Assembly: GCA_003247135.1 (NCBI GenBank)
Contig: QKAW01000040.1
Location: 1 to 64,000, forward strand
Reading direction: 5' to 3'
Source of the DNA: Spirochaetales bacterium
Lineage (GTDB): Bacteria > Spirochaetota > Spirochaetia > DSM-2461
Length of the DNA stretch: 64,000 bases
Positions 34,256-43,080 of this stretch are shown here, one piece after another. A model generated the notes under the pieces. It saw only the letters and a list, made by a program, of their open reading frames with translations. It did no database searches and had not been told where the DNA came from. Position numbers and translations under genes: made by a program. Position 1 is the stretch's first letter; the number at the start of each line of letters is the position of its first letter.

Positions 34256-34855
34256 ATGGCAAAGATAAAGCTTACAAAAAATGAGCAGAAAAAACAGAAA
34301 GACGCTCTAAAAATGTATTCGCGATATCTACCAACTCTAATTCTTAAAAAACAACAACTTCAAATGGAAATTAGACAGGTGGAGTTGAAAGTTCAAGATG
34401 TAGAGAGTAAAATCTCTGCAATTAATGATGAGTTTAAAACCTGGATTGCAGTTTTTGGAGAAGAGATAGGTCTTGATGAAAACTTGATTGTGGTAAAGCA
34501 AATCATTACAGAGAATGGTAATATTGCAGGTGTTAATATCCCCATTTTTAAAGGTGCTGAATTTGAAGATGTAACTTATGATCTGTTTTTAATGCCCTTG
34601 TGGGTTGATAAGGCAGTTGATAAATTGAAACAAGTAATGCTTCTTGATTTGGAGATAAAGGTTCTTAAGGAACAGGCAAGACTTTTAGGTGAAGAGCTTA
34701 GAGTTACGACTCAAAGGGTTAATTTATTTGAAAAAGTCAAAATACCTGAAACTAAGAGTAATATAAAAAAAATAGCTGTGTATCTTGGTGATCAACAGAC
34801 AGCATCTGTTGTTCGGGGAAAAATAGCTAAGAAAAAATTGGTAAAGGTGTCATAG
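34256..34855 (+). CDS. atpD: V-type ATP synthase subunit D
   Basis: Subunit D is the central rotor shaft. The 199-residue protein begins with basic MAKIKLTKNEQKKQKDALKM, forms a long N-terminal coiled coil, and returns through a C-terminal helix (LRVTTQRVNLFEKVKIP), the paired helices expected for D. It is three bases after atpB and one base before atpI. No separate gene for the shaft partner F is present in the operon. Confidence 0.92.
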   Translation: MAKIKLTKNEQKKQKDALKMYSRYLPTLILKKQQLQMEIRQVELKVQDVESKISAINDEFKTWIAVFGEEIGLDENLIVVKQIITENGNIAGVNIPIFKGAEFEDVTYDLFLMPLWVDKAVDKLKQVMLLDLEIKVLKEQARLLGEELRVTTQRVNLFEKVKIPETKSNIKKIAVYLGDQQTASVVRGKIAKKKLVKVS

Positions 34856-34856
34856 T

Positions 34857-36644
34857 ATGATAACTCAAATGAAGAAAGTATCTATAGTATTATTGGATCA
34901 GGATAAACAGAATTCATTAAAGAGTTTGAAAAAACTTGGCATTATGCACCTTAGTGAAAATTATGGTTTAAGTGAAGATGTTAAAACTATAGAGGATAAA
35001 TTAAAAGAGATAGACCATGTTTTAAGATATACATCAGGAAGCAAGATTGAAAGTGATATTATTTTTGATGAAGATATACTTATATCAAAGATATCAGAAA
35101 TTACTGGACTTGCTAAAGAGTTATCAGAAATTGATGAAAAAGTGATGAAATTAAAACGTGATTTAGAATCTTTAGAACCCTGGGGCGATTTTAGTCCAAC
35201 AGATTTAGATCTGCTTAAGCAGAGTGGAATAAAGCTAACTCTTGCTGAAGTAGCAAAAGATCATTTTTCTGAAATTGAAAAGAATACAGATTTTTTTAGA
35301 ATTTCAGAGAGTAAAACAAGCTATTTTATTGCAATTGTTGGTAAAGTTCCTGAAGGTCTTGCTGAATTCATCTCTCCTGAGTTAGGTATAAATGAAATAA
35401 ATGAAACTCTTGTTAAACTTGAAGATAGCAGGTTGGTTAAGCAGAAAGAGTTGGAATCATTATCTGCTTATGATAAAAATCTGAAAATCTACAGAGAAAT
35501 ACTTGAGGATAAAGCTGAATTTGAAAAAATTAAAGCCGGTATGCCTATTGATAAGGATTTTTCAGTTCTTGAAGGATGGATACCTGCCGAAAGGGTTGAA
35601 AACTTTAAGATTTCCGCTGCTAAGAATAGTTGGGGTATAGCAATTTCGGATCCTGTAGAGGGTGATGAAACTCCAACACTGTTAAAAGGTAACAAAGTTA
35701 CTTCTTTTATACATCCCCTGCTTGATTTTCTGGGAAATGTTCCAGGGTATTGGGAACAGGATGTTAGTGGTTACTTTTTAATATTTTTTACAATATTCTT
35801 TGCAATGATAATAGGTGATGCAGGTTATGGATTCATTTTTCTCGCATTGACAGTAATTGCCAATATAAAAATGAAAAAGTTAACCAATGTTTTAGGTCTT
35901 CTATATGTCCTCTCCTCAGCCACAGTTGTCTGGGGAGCAATAACTGGAAACTGGTTTGCTTCAAATATAATAAAAGGTTTGCCACCATTTAACGGTTTTA
36001 TTCTTACCCAATTGGACAGCGATAGGGAAATTATGGAACTTTGCTTTAATATTGCTGTAATCCATTTGGTTTTAGCAAGACTTTCGGCATTTGTTAAAGG
36101 GTTAAAGGATAAAAATATTGCTGGAATGGCTAATTTAGGTTGGCTGATAATGACTCTGGGATTAGTATTTCTTGTTAAAAACCTTGTAATTAGCTCAACA
36201 GATTATCCTGTTCCTCAGTTTGCACTTGTAGCAATTTTTATTGGATTTGTAATAGTGTTACTTTTTGGAAAGCAGGAAAAAGGTCAGAGTTTTTTCAAAG
36301 GTATAGGAATAAGTCTGGCATTTAGTCCACTAACTGCTCTGGATTCAGTAGGGGAATTTGGTAATATAATCTCCTATGTAAGACTTTACGCTGTAGGCCT
36401 AGCTGGTTTTGCTGTTGCTCAAAGTTTTAACGGCATGGCTGCACCACTACTGGAAAACGGTGGTATAGGTTATGTAGGTGGATCCCTAATTATAATAGCA
36501 GGACATGCTTTTAATATTGCTATGGCTGGACTTTCTGTTCTGGTGCATGGTGTTCGATTAAATGTTCTTGAATTCTCGTCTGCTGCAGATGTGAATTGGA
36601 CAGGAAAGAAATTTAGCCCTTTCAGGGAAAAAGAAATAATATAA
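34857..36644 (+). CDS. atpI: V-type ATP synthase membrane subunit I
   Basis: Subunit I (equivalent to eukaryotic a) holds the ion half-channels. The 595-residue protein has a cytoplasmic N-terminal domain of about 300 residues with coiled-coil segments, then about seven transmembrane helices from FLIFFTIFFAMIIGDAGYGF onward. The essential arginine is seen in NIISYVRLYAVGLAGFAVAQ, the family hallmark. It is shorter than eukaryotic a subunits, as usual for bacteria. It starts one base after atpD. Confidence 0.95.
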   Translation: MITQMKKVSIVLLDQDKQNSLKSLKKLGIMHLSENYGLSEDVKTIEDKLKEIDHVLRYTSGSKIESDIIFDEDILISKISEITGLAKELSEIDEKVMKLKRDLESLEPWGDFSPTDLDLLKQSGIKLTLAEVAKDHFSEIEKNTDFFRISESKTSYFIAIVGKVPEGLAEFISPELGINEINETLVKLEDSRLVKQKELESLSAYDKNLKIYREILEDKAEFEKIKAGMPIDKDFSVLEGWIPAERVENFKISAAKNSWGIAISDPVEGDETPTLLKGNKVTSFIHPLLDFLGNVPGYWEQDVSGYFLIFFTIFFAMIIGDAGYGFIFLALTVIANIKMKKLTNVLGLLYVLSSATVVWGAITGNWFASNIIKGLPPFNGFILTQLDSDREIMELCFNIAVIHLVLARLSAFVKGLKDKNIAGMANLGWLIMTLGLVFLVKNLVISSTDYPVPQFALVAIFIGFVIVLLFGKQEKGQSFFKGIGISLAFSPLTALDSVGEFGNIISYVRLYAVGLAGFAVAQSFNGMAAPLLENGGIGYVGGSLIIIAGHAFNIAMAGLSVLVHGVRLNVLEFSSAADVNWTGKKFSPFREKEII

Positions 36645-36668
36645 AAGATAGTATTAAGGAGAAATAAA

Positions 36669-37067
36669 ATGGATTTAGGATTATTAGGATTTGCGGCAGC
36701 ATTGAGTTTAGCTGGAGTTGGTTCTGCACTTGGAATGGGTATTGCTGGTCAATCAGCTATTGGAGCTTGGAAAAAGTGTTTTGCAAATGGTAAACCTGCA
36801 CCTTTTACGCTTATAGTATTTGTAGGTGCACCGTTAACACAGGTTTTCTACGGTATGATTTTAATGAATGCAAGCAAGTTATTATCTGCTGGAATTTTTG
36901 GTGGTCTTGCAATGGGTGCATCAGCTATGATGCAAGGTAAAGCTGGTGCCAGTGCAGCTGACGCTTTGGCTGAAACAGGTAAAGGTTTTACCAACTATAT
37001 TATGGTTGTCGGACTTATTGAAACTGTTGCACTTTTTGCCATGGTTTTTCTTATGGGTACAGTTTAA
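36669..37067 (+). CDS. atpK: V-type ATP synthase proteolipid subunit K
   Basis: The rotor-ring proteolipid of 132 residues with four transmembrane helices, starting MDLGLLGFAAALSLAGVGSA. The ion-binding carboxylate is the Glu in VVGLIETVALFAMVF. The sequence also has APLTQVFYG and AMMQGKAGAS, placing Thr-Gln and a second Gln where the Na+-binding residues of Enterococcus NtpK lie, so Na+ coupling is possible. It is the last gene of the operon, preceded by AAGGAG, and followed by a strong terminator. Confidence 0.95.
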   Translation: MDLGLLGFAAALSLAGVGSALGMGIAGQSAIGAWKKCFANGKPAPFTLIVFVGAPLTQVFYGMILMNASKLLSAGIFGGLAMGASAMMQGKAGASAADALAETGKGFTNYIMVVGLIETVALFAMVFLMGTV

Positions 37068-37090
37068 AAGCAGTAACTGCAAGTTATCAG

Positions 37091-37119
37091 GGGACAACAC
37101 TTGTTGTCCCTTTTTTTTT
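37091..37119 (+). terminator. Rho-independent terminator of the V-ATPase operon
   Basis: An 8-bp GC-containing stem (gggacaac/gttgtccc) with a 4-base loop and nine T residues, 24 bases after atpK. Confidence 0.94.
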
Positions 37120-37189
37120 AAATAAAATTTGACCAAAATGAACTTCTATATAATAATGTAGTTAATTATTTAAAAAAGAGAGGTTTATA

Positions 37190-37765
37190 GTGATAAAAAT
37201 TGGTTTTAAGGTTTATATAACAGAGGGATGCAGATTAACAAGAGAATCAGCTCTGTTATTGGTAGAAAAAGCTGAGCAAATTTTTCGTAAAAATGGGTTT
37301 CAATTATCATTTGATATAATTTCTGTAACTTATATAGAGAAGATTTTAGATAATGGTTTATCAATCTTTGATTTTGATTTAAATCTGGATGGTATAGATG
37401 AAAAATTTGTTAATCAAAATCCACATTTTTTCTCAGTAGAAAGGCATAAAGAGTTATTGTTGTTTCCTGAGAATAACTCTATTAATTTAGTTTTGGTTAA
37501 ATCTCTTCATAATACAGGAATTGATTCATATCCAAGTAATTTTACTTTCAAAAATACTAATACTATATTTATTTCAGAAAGTTGCATGGATACTTCTTTA
37601 GCTCACAGTTTATTAAACCACTTTGGTGTTGAAAATCAGTATTATGATCCTAAATGTTTATCCTATGGAAGTGATCTTTTGCGTAGAGACTCAGTTATTA
37701 GTGAAGATGAAAAACTTCAGCTTTCACCAGATTTAATTGAAAATGAAAGCGTAAAATTATTATAA
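37190..37765 (+). CDS. Uncharacterised protein with degenerate metalloprotease-like motif
   Basis: A 191-residue soluble protein starting at GTG 37190 with AGAGAGG seven bases upstream; a TTGACC/TATAAT pair (37129-37154) precedes it with short spacing. The N-terminal part (MIKIGFKVYITEGCRLTRES) has alternating strands and helices like zinc-dependent metzincin proteases. Near residue 145, SLAHSLLNHFGVENQ resembles the HExxHxxGxxH metal site, with the first His and the Gly spacing present but Glu replaced by Ser. It may be an inactive relative or unrelated; no family was recognised. Confidence 0.65.
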   Translation: MIKIGFKVYITEGCRLTRESALLLVEKAEQIFRKNGFQLSFDIISVTYIEKILDNGLSIFDFDLNLDGIDEKFVNQNPHFFSVERHKELLLFPENNSINLVLVKSLHNTGIDSYPSNFTFKNTNTIFISESCMDTSLAHSLLNHFGVENQYYDPKCLSYGSDLLRRDSVISEDEKLQLSPDLIENESVKLL

Positions 37766-37769
37766 TTTA

Positions 37770-37797
37770 TAAAAAAACCCACTTAAAAAAGTGGGTT
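37770..37797 (-). terminator. Terminator for greA (convergent region)
   Basis: An 8-bp stem (aacccact/agtgggtt) with a 6-base A-rich loop. Read on the minus strand it is followed by seven T residues (plus-strand A run 37771-37777), ending the greA transcript. On the plus strand only a delayed T tract follows (aattttttt), so termination in that direction would be weaker. Confidence 0.85.
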
Positions 37798-37819
37798 ATC
37801 AATTTTTTTAACTCTAAAA

Positions 37820-40498
37820 CTAACAATACTTTTCGATTGATTTGATTTTGTAGTTAAATACTTTTTCATTAATTTCAAAACTTAACTCATCGTCAACTTT
37901 ATGTCCTAATAGCTCAGAACCTAGAGGGGACATGTATGAAATAATTTGATTAGCAGGATCTGATTCCCAGGTTCCAAGAATTATATATTTTTCACTACTA
38001 TTATTATCAAGATTAGTTAAATTAACTATCGTTCCAAATGATACCTTTTGATTGTCTATTGTATCAAGATCTACAATTTTAGCTCTACCAAGCTCATCTT
38101 TTAACTTCCCAACAGCAATATTTAGATTCTCCTGTCTCTCTTTTCCAGCTTTATATTCGGCATTCTCTTTTAAGTCACCCATTTCAATAGCAATTCCAAT
38201 CTCTTTTGAGTTTTTAGGAATCTCAACATCAAGAATATGCTTAAGTTCTTGCTGTTTCTTTGTATAGCTCTCTTGTAAACAGTATAACCCTCTTGATGAA
38301 ACCATTGTCATTTCAACGTCTTCTTCACCGTAGAACTTCATTTTTGGATATTTTAATGCAATTTTATCTTTTAACCCAGCTCTTAACGCAGGGTCTAGTT
38401 CTTTTACATCATTAATTATACTGAAAATTCTACCCACTTCATCCTGAGGATACTCTTCAATAAAGTTGTTTACTCTTCCTTCCTTAAATAAGAAGGTGTG
38501 TATCTGTCTATTATATTTTCTGTTATTTGCAGCATCTCTTTTATTTTCGATATCTCTGTAAGTTACTCGAAGTAATTGGATTAAACTTATTAACAGTTCA
38601 CTATAACTAATTCCTAGTTTTTCATACCAATTTTCTTCATCAGCATTTTTTGCAAGCCAGATTAAGGACTCTCTATACTCTCTAAAGTGAGTTATAATAT
38701 CATTGAAAAGTTCTTTTACTCTGTTTTTATTTCCAGTATGTAAAAGAACTTCTATTGTGTGTTTATTTAAATAAATATGGAAAAGATTTACATATATATC
38801 TACCCAGTTTTCACAATTTGCTCTAATAAGACTAAGGAAATCTTTTTTATAGCTTGCTAAATTAATATTTGAAAATAGTTCTTCAAGATTTTCAATGTCA
38901 TCAAATAGTTCATTAAAGCTATAGCTTAGACCAGGACTTAAAAATGGATAAACTTTAATTATATTATTTACAAAAATATAGCTTGTTACAACATTTTCAT
39001 TAACATTTGATGAGTTTAAAAAAGACGTGAAATAACTAAACATCTCGCCAAAGAACTCAGAATCTGGATCTGAATTTTCAAGAAACTCTTCCATAACTTC
39101 CAGTCTATTAAAGAATTTTGCATCAGCTCTAAATTTATTATATGCTTTCTCTTCATAGGAAATTGGTTTATCTCTAACAATAAATTTATCAAGGTTATCC
39201 GGAAGATTTCCAAAGCTGGAGTCAGTTTTTAAAATTCTTCTAGCTTCAGCACCCCATGTAGTCCACTCACCAGGAGTTAAAACATCAGGAACTAATTCAG
39301 ATTTAATTTTTTTCATATCAGCAGATTCAAAACTATTAATTATTGTAGTAATAGCCCATTTTGCATCGCCTTTAACTTTAGCTTTTAGTTTGTCTTTATC
39401 AACAACACCTTTTAGAACCCAAATATGTTTCTTATTAAGACTCGTTAATGAATTAACTGCCATTTTTAATGACATAGAATGTTCTCTTTTTTTAACAAAG
39501 TCTATAATTATATTGTCTCCATCAATATTCTTAATAACTCCAATATCCCATGTTCTGTGAAATACAAAATTACCTGCATCAAAAGAGATATGTTTTTCAA
39601 AATCAGAAATTGCATCGTGAACATGTCTCCATGTTTGGGTTAAATTTGATAGCCGTATATACTCTTCAAGGTGACTGTTTTCTGCGTATTTTTGTTTAAA
39701 ACAGCTTGTTATCTCTTTTCTTGCCCAACCATATTTAGCATCCAGAAGTAGAATTCTTTTTAATATAAGGATACATGTATCCCAATCCTCTTTCTCCTGG
39801 TATTTTGGATATAACTCTTCTAATAATATTATTGATTTTTCAGCACCAATTATCTTTGTGTTTTTGTTAGCAACATGCAAAAAGAAATCTATATCTTCAT
39901 GACAATAGGCAACAAGTTTGGTCCATATTTCACCAATATTACCAACCATTTTTTTATTGATATATCTGTAAATAGCTTTCTTGTAATAATTAATAGCATG
40001 TTCTATATCACCTGCTTCTTCTTTTGCGATTGCAAGTTTTTTAATAATATCAGCTTCTTCGTAATCTATTTTTATTAGACGTTCCCAGATAGCATAAAGA
40101 TTTTTTTGATCATTTTCTTGTGTATAATATTCTGCTAGAGTTTTTAAAGCTTGTTTGTTTTCACCAAAACTAAGAATTTTTTCACAAAGATATTTTACAA
40201 TATTCCATTTCCCATTTTTAGCAAAGATATTTATTAAAATTATAAAGCTTGTATCATCAACTAGTTGATTCTCAAGGGAGATCATTCCTGATAGATAGAG
40301 TGCTATAATACTATTTTTTGAGCTGTCTATATGCTCATTAGTTAATTCCATTGCTTCTTTAGCTTCATTATTTTCAGTAATGGATTCTAATAACTCATTC
40401 AAAACGTTAAAATTACTAATGTTCCAGTTAGATATTCCACTTCCTGTCCATTTTTCTTCTTTAAGCATTTCGCCTAATTTATCAATAGTTTCACTCAT
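37820..40498 (-). CDS. greA: Giant GreA-type transcription elongation factor with long N-terminal extension
   Basis: The last 155 residues are a complete GreA: a coiled coil with IEMGDLKENAEYKAGKERQE, the acidic tip (DLKENAEY) that enters the RNA polymerase channel to stimulate transcript cleavage, and a C-terminal FKBP-like domain with SYMSPLGSELLGHKVDDEL. The other 735 or so residues are an extension. It starts with TPR-like helical pairs (about residues 60-270), has an SH3/Tudor-like segment near 305-350 (GNFVFHRTWDIGVIKNIDGD), and continues into a long helical region. Enlarged GreA proteins are known in Borrelia, Treponema and Chlamydia. ATG 40498 is preferred (AGAGGTG upstream); the frame extends to GTG 40510. 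A TPR gene precedes it by 18 bases. Confidence 0.93.
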   Translation of the reverse strand: MSETIDKLGEMLKEEKWTGSGISNWNISNFNVLNELLESITENNEAKEAMELTNEHIDSSKNSIIALYLSGMISLENQLVDDTSFIILINIFAKNGKWNIVKYLCEKILSFGENKQALKTLAEYYTQENDQKNLYAIWERLIKIDYEEADIIKKLAIAKEEAGDIEHAINYYKKAIYRYINKKMVGNIGEIWTKLVAYCHEDIDFFLHVANKNTKIIGAEKSIILLEELYPKYQEKEDWDTCILILKRILLLDAKYGWARKEITSCFKQKYAENSHLEEYIRLSNLTQTWRHVHDAISDFEKHISFDAGNFVFHRTWDIGVIKNIDGDNIIIDFVKKREHSMSLKMAVNSLTSLNKKHIWVLKGVVDKDKLKAKVKGDAKWAITTIINSFESADMKKIKSELVPDVLTPGEWTTWGAEARRILKTDSSFGNLPDNLDKFIVRDKPISYEEKAYNKFRADAKFFNRLEVMEEFLENSDPDSEFFGEMFSYFTSFLNSSNVNENVVTSYIFVNNIIKVYPFLSPGLSYSFNELFDDIENLEELFSNINLASYKKDFLSLIRANCENWVDIYVNLFHIYLNKHTIEVLLHTGNKNRVKELFNDIITHFREYRESLIWLAKNADEENWYEKLGISYSELLISLIQLLRVTYRDIENKRDAANNRKYNRQIHTFLFKEGRVNNFIEEYPQDEVGRIFSIINDVKELDPALRAGLKDKIALKYPKMKFYGEEDVEMTMVSSRGLYCLQESYTKKQQELKHILDVEIPKNSKEIGIAIEMGDLKENAEYKAGKERQENLNIAVGKLKDELGRAKIVDLDTIDNQKVSFGTIVNLTNLDNNSSEKYIILGTWESDPANQIISYMSPLGSELLGHKVDDELSFEINEKVFNYKIKSIEKYC

Positions 40499-40516
40499 CT
40501 TTAAACACACCTCTAT

Positions 40517-41494
40517 CTAATTTAAGTATAAGTCATAAATCTTTTGATCGAGAAGTTTAATACTTAGCAGTACTTCGTCGATTTCATTTTTATTTCCATG
40601 ATTAGAGACTAAATACTCCAATAAACGAAAATAATGATTTATTAGTTTGGGAGTAATAATTCCCTTTTCAATTTCTCCAATCTGAAGCTGATTATTTAAA
40701 GAGTAGATACTCTGTTTTAATAAACCTACATCTATAGGTTTTAAATCTTTTTTTACAGAAAATAATCCTAATATAGTTCCGTATACCGGAATCCACTCTT
40801 TTAACTCTTTAATGGAGTAATTTTTATATTTTAACTCTTCGATAATTTTCTTTATTATTATCGATTCTAAAGAGTCTAAATCAATCTCTTGGGGATTAAT
40901 GAAGAAAGCTTCCCTAAAGAACAATTTTGAATGTATCTCTTCATTAATTAATGAATAGACATCCGCTAATTGTGCTAATATTGATGAGCTGCTTTTATTT
41001 AAACTAACAGCTTCTTCTAAAAGGATTTGAGCTTTATCATAATCACCCATAATTTTCAAACAAAAACCTTGCTTTAGCAGGATGTCTGGGTTTTTTTCAT
41101 TATTAGTTGTTTCCCCGTAGGTTTTAAAAGCATTAAACGCTGTTTCGAAAACCCAGTGTTCTATGCTTTTAATGCCATGGGAACTCTCTATATTATGTTT
41201 GGGAACATAATCTTTTAAAAAATATTTATATTCTCTAAGTAAAAATTCACCTCTTTCAAAAAAATCATCGATTTTACTTAGCTTATTATGCCTCTCTTTC
41301 CAAAAACCAGCAATTTTCATTCCAGATTTTGCTTCGTTACTTTCAAATTTAATAACCAAAGCATCATGGTAAGCATCCCATGATTCCTCAATCTTACCGT
41401 TATACAGAAAGTTCTTCGCAAAGTTTAAATGTTTTTCAAAACTCTTTTGATTAAATTCACTTAATCTCCTGTTTCTTTTTACTTCACTCTGCAT
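40517..41494 (-). CDS. TPR-repeat protein encoded upstream of giant GreA
   Basis: The 325-residue soluble protein is almost wholly helical. TPR-like pairs are visible at about residues 20-55 (NFAKNFLYNGKIEESWDAYH) and 130-200 (LLKQGFCLKIMGDYDKAQIL; SSILAQLADVYSLINEEIHS). There is no signal peptide or membrane segment, so it is cytoplasmic. It is the first gene of a two-gene minus-strand unit with greA, 18 bases apart, so the product may cooperate with GreA or with RNA polymerase. No specific family was recognised. The ATG at 41494 has AGAGGA just upstream. Confidence 0.8.
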   Translation of the reverse strand: MQSEVKRNRRLSEFNQKSFEKHLNFAKNFLYNGKIEESWDAYHDALVIKFESNEAKSGMKIAGFWKERHNKLSKIDDFFERGEFLLREYKYFLKDYVPKHNIESSHGIKSIEHWVFETAFNAFKTYGETTNNEKNPDILLKQGFCLKIMGDYDKAQILLEEAVSLNKSSSSILAQLADVYSLINEEIHSKLFFREAFFINPQEIDLDSLESIIIKKIIEELKYKNYSIKELKEWIPVYGTILGLFSVKKDLKPIDVGLLKQSIYSLNNQLQIGEIEKGIITPKLINHYFRLLEYLVSNHGNKNEIDEVLLSIKLLDQKIYDLYLN

Positions 41495-41593
41495 TCCTCT
41501 AAGATTACATTACTTAAGGGGGGAGAGTCAACAAATCAACTAAAAAATAATGAGTATTTGATTATAATATTAAAAGAGTGTTATTATTGCATT

Positions 41594-42259
41594 ATGGAAA
41601 ATAATAGAAAAGGAGTTCTTAGTGCTCCATCAATTTTAAGTGCAAATTTCTCTAACATGGTAGAGACAATAAAGATTTTAGAGGACGCTTCAGCAGATTG
41701 GATTCACATGGATGTTATGGATGGTTCATTTGTTCCAGTTATTACTTTTGGACATAAATTTATTGCAGATATGAGACCTTTGACAAAGTTGATTTTTGAT
41801 GTTCATTTAATGGTTGAAAACCCGTCAAAACACCTTGAAGATTTTGCTAAGGCTGGAGCAGATATAATAACTGTTCATTATGAGTCTGAAGTTCATATTA
41901 ACAGAACTTTACAAAGAATTAAAGAGCTAGGATGTAAGTGTGGGATATCAATTGTTCCCTCGACACCTGTGTCACTTATTGAACATTTACTCCCTTTCGT
42001 TGATCTTGTTTTAATTATGTCTGTTAATCCTGGATATGGGGGACAAACATTAATTAAAGATAATCTTAAAAAAATCGAAAAACTTGTCGATATACGTAAT
42101 GAGATGAATCTTGATTTTTTAATCTCTATTGATGGGGGTGTTAATAGAAAAACAGCCTCTGAAGTTATCTCAGCAGGTATTGATGTTTTTGTTGCAGGTT
42201 CAGCCTTTTTTGGCGCATCAAATCCCGGAGAAGAGCTAAAAATTATAAAAGGTGAATAA
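41594..42259 (+). CDS. rpe: Ribulose-phosphate 3-epimerase
   Basis: Interconverts ribulose 5-phosphate and xylulose 5-phosphate in the pentose phosphate pathway. The 221-residue TIM-barrel enzyme has APSILSANFSNM, IHMDVMDGSFVPVITFG with metal and acid/base residues, FDVHLMVENP, MSVNPGYGGQ and the phosphate-binding SIDGGVN. ATG 41594 is preferred because it places APSILSANF near the N-terminus; the frame opens earlier at a TTG (41558). No strong Shine-Dalgarno sequence precedes it. Eleven bases separate it from the TPR gene downstream. Confidence 0.95.
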   Translation: MENNRKGVLSAPSILSANFSNMVETIKILEDASADWIHMDVMDGSFVPVITFGHKFIADMRPLTKLIFDVHLMVENPSKHLEDFAKAGADIITVHYESEVHINRTLQRIKELGCKCGISIVPSTPVSLIEHLLPFVDLVLIMSVNPGYGGQTLIKDNLKKIEKLVDIRNEMNLDFLISIDGGVNRKTASEVISAGIDVFVAGSAFFGASNPGEELKIIKGE

Positions 42260-42270
42260 TTTGATATTTT

Positions 42271-43080
42271 ATGACTAAAAAACTTCTGGTACATATAACT
42301 TTAATGTTTATTATCTCTTTTGCTTTAAATTCCCAGAATATTAAGGATAGTAATATGTCATCTGGAATTGACAGCTATTTTAATAATGATTTTTATGGCT
42401 GCATTTACTATATGAATATTGTAATAAAAGAGAATAAGGGATTACAACTTGAAGCTATGTACTGGAAATCAAAGTCATATTATGAATTGGACAAATTTGA
42501 AGATGCTCGTGTTACACTTGATGATTTTTTTAGTAAAGCTTCAAATTCTACAGATTATTATGAAGATGCCAGATTTTTATATTGTAAAGTTTATTACAGA
42601 ATGAAAAAGTATGATGAGGCCCTTCTTTTACTTAATCAATTTAATAGAAATAAAAATTTTAAATATTATTCTGTTGCATCACTTTTCTGGTTGGGAGAAG
42701 TTTATTTTCAACTGTCAGATTTGAAACAAGCTCTTAATTACTTTAATTTGTATCTGGATAACGTACCTGATAATAAAAGTGCAATAAAAAGAGTTGAGCT
42801 AATAAAACAGATTCAAATTCTGTTAAGTAAAAATAATTCAAAAAGTTTATCCGTATTCGAGAAAGCCAACTGGTTAATTGATTATATTAAAATTGAGCAA
42901 CAAAAAACCAAAAATGCAAATGAAATGCCTGTAACAACCTTTCTTGATCAGTTCGAGAATAGAGATGATTTTTTTAGTTGGTTAGAAAAATACTATAAGA
43001 ATGAAGAAACAGTTAAAGATGATAATGTCGATTTGGATGATTTAGAGTTACAATTAATTAAGGCACTGGGTGGGGATTAA
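42271..43080 (+). CDS. Exported TPR-repeat protein
   Basis: A 269-residue protein with a signal peptide (LLVHITLMFIISFALNSQ) and at least four TPR-like helical pairs, for example EAMYWKSKSYYELDKFEDAR, FLYCKVYYRMKKYDEALLLL and LFWLGEVYFQLSDLKQALNY. The pattern recalls YbgF/CpoB-type periplasmic TPR proteins, although the Tol-Pal genes are not nearby. The C-terminus is acidic (DDNVDLDDLELQLIKAL). Its stop overlaps the ATG of the next gene by one base, and the following two genes are similarly overlapped, so all three are probably translated as a unit. Confidence 0.82.
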   Translation: MTKKLLVHITLMFIISFALNSQNIKDSNMSSGIDSYFNNDFYGCIYYMNIVIKENKGLQLEAMYWKSKSYYELDKFEDARVTLDDFFSKASNSTDYYEDARFLYCKVYYRMKKYDEALLLLNQFNRNKNFKYYSVASLFWLGEVYFQLSDLKQALNYFNLYLDNVPDNKSAIKRVELIKQIQILLSKNNSKSLSVFEKANWLIDYIKIEQQKTKNANEMPVTTFLDQFENRDDFFSWLEKYYKNEETVKDDNVDLDDLELQLIKALGGD

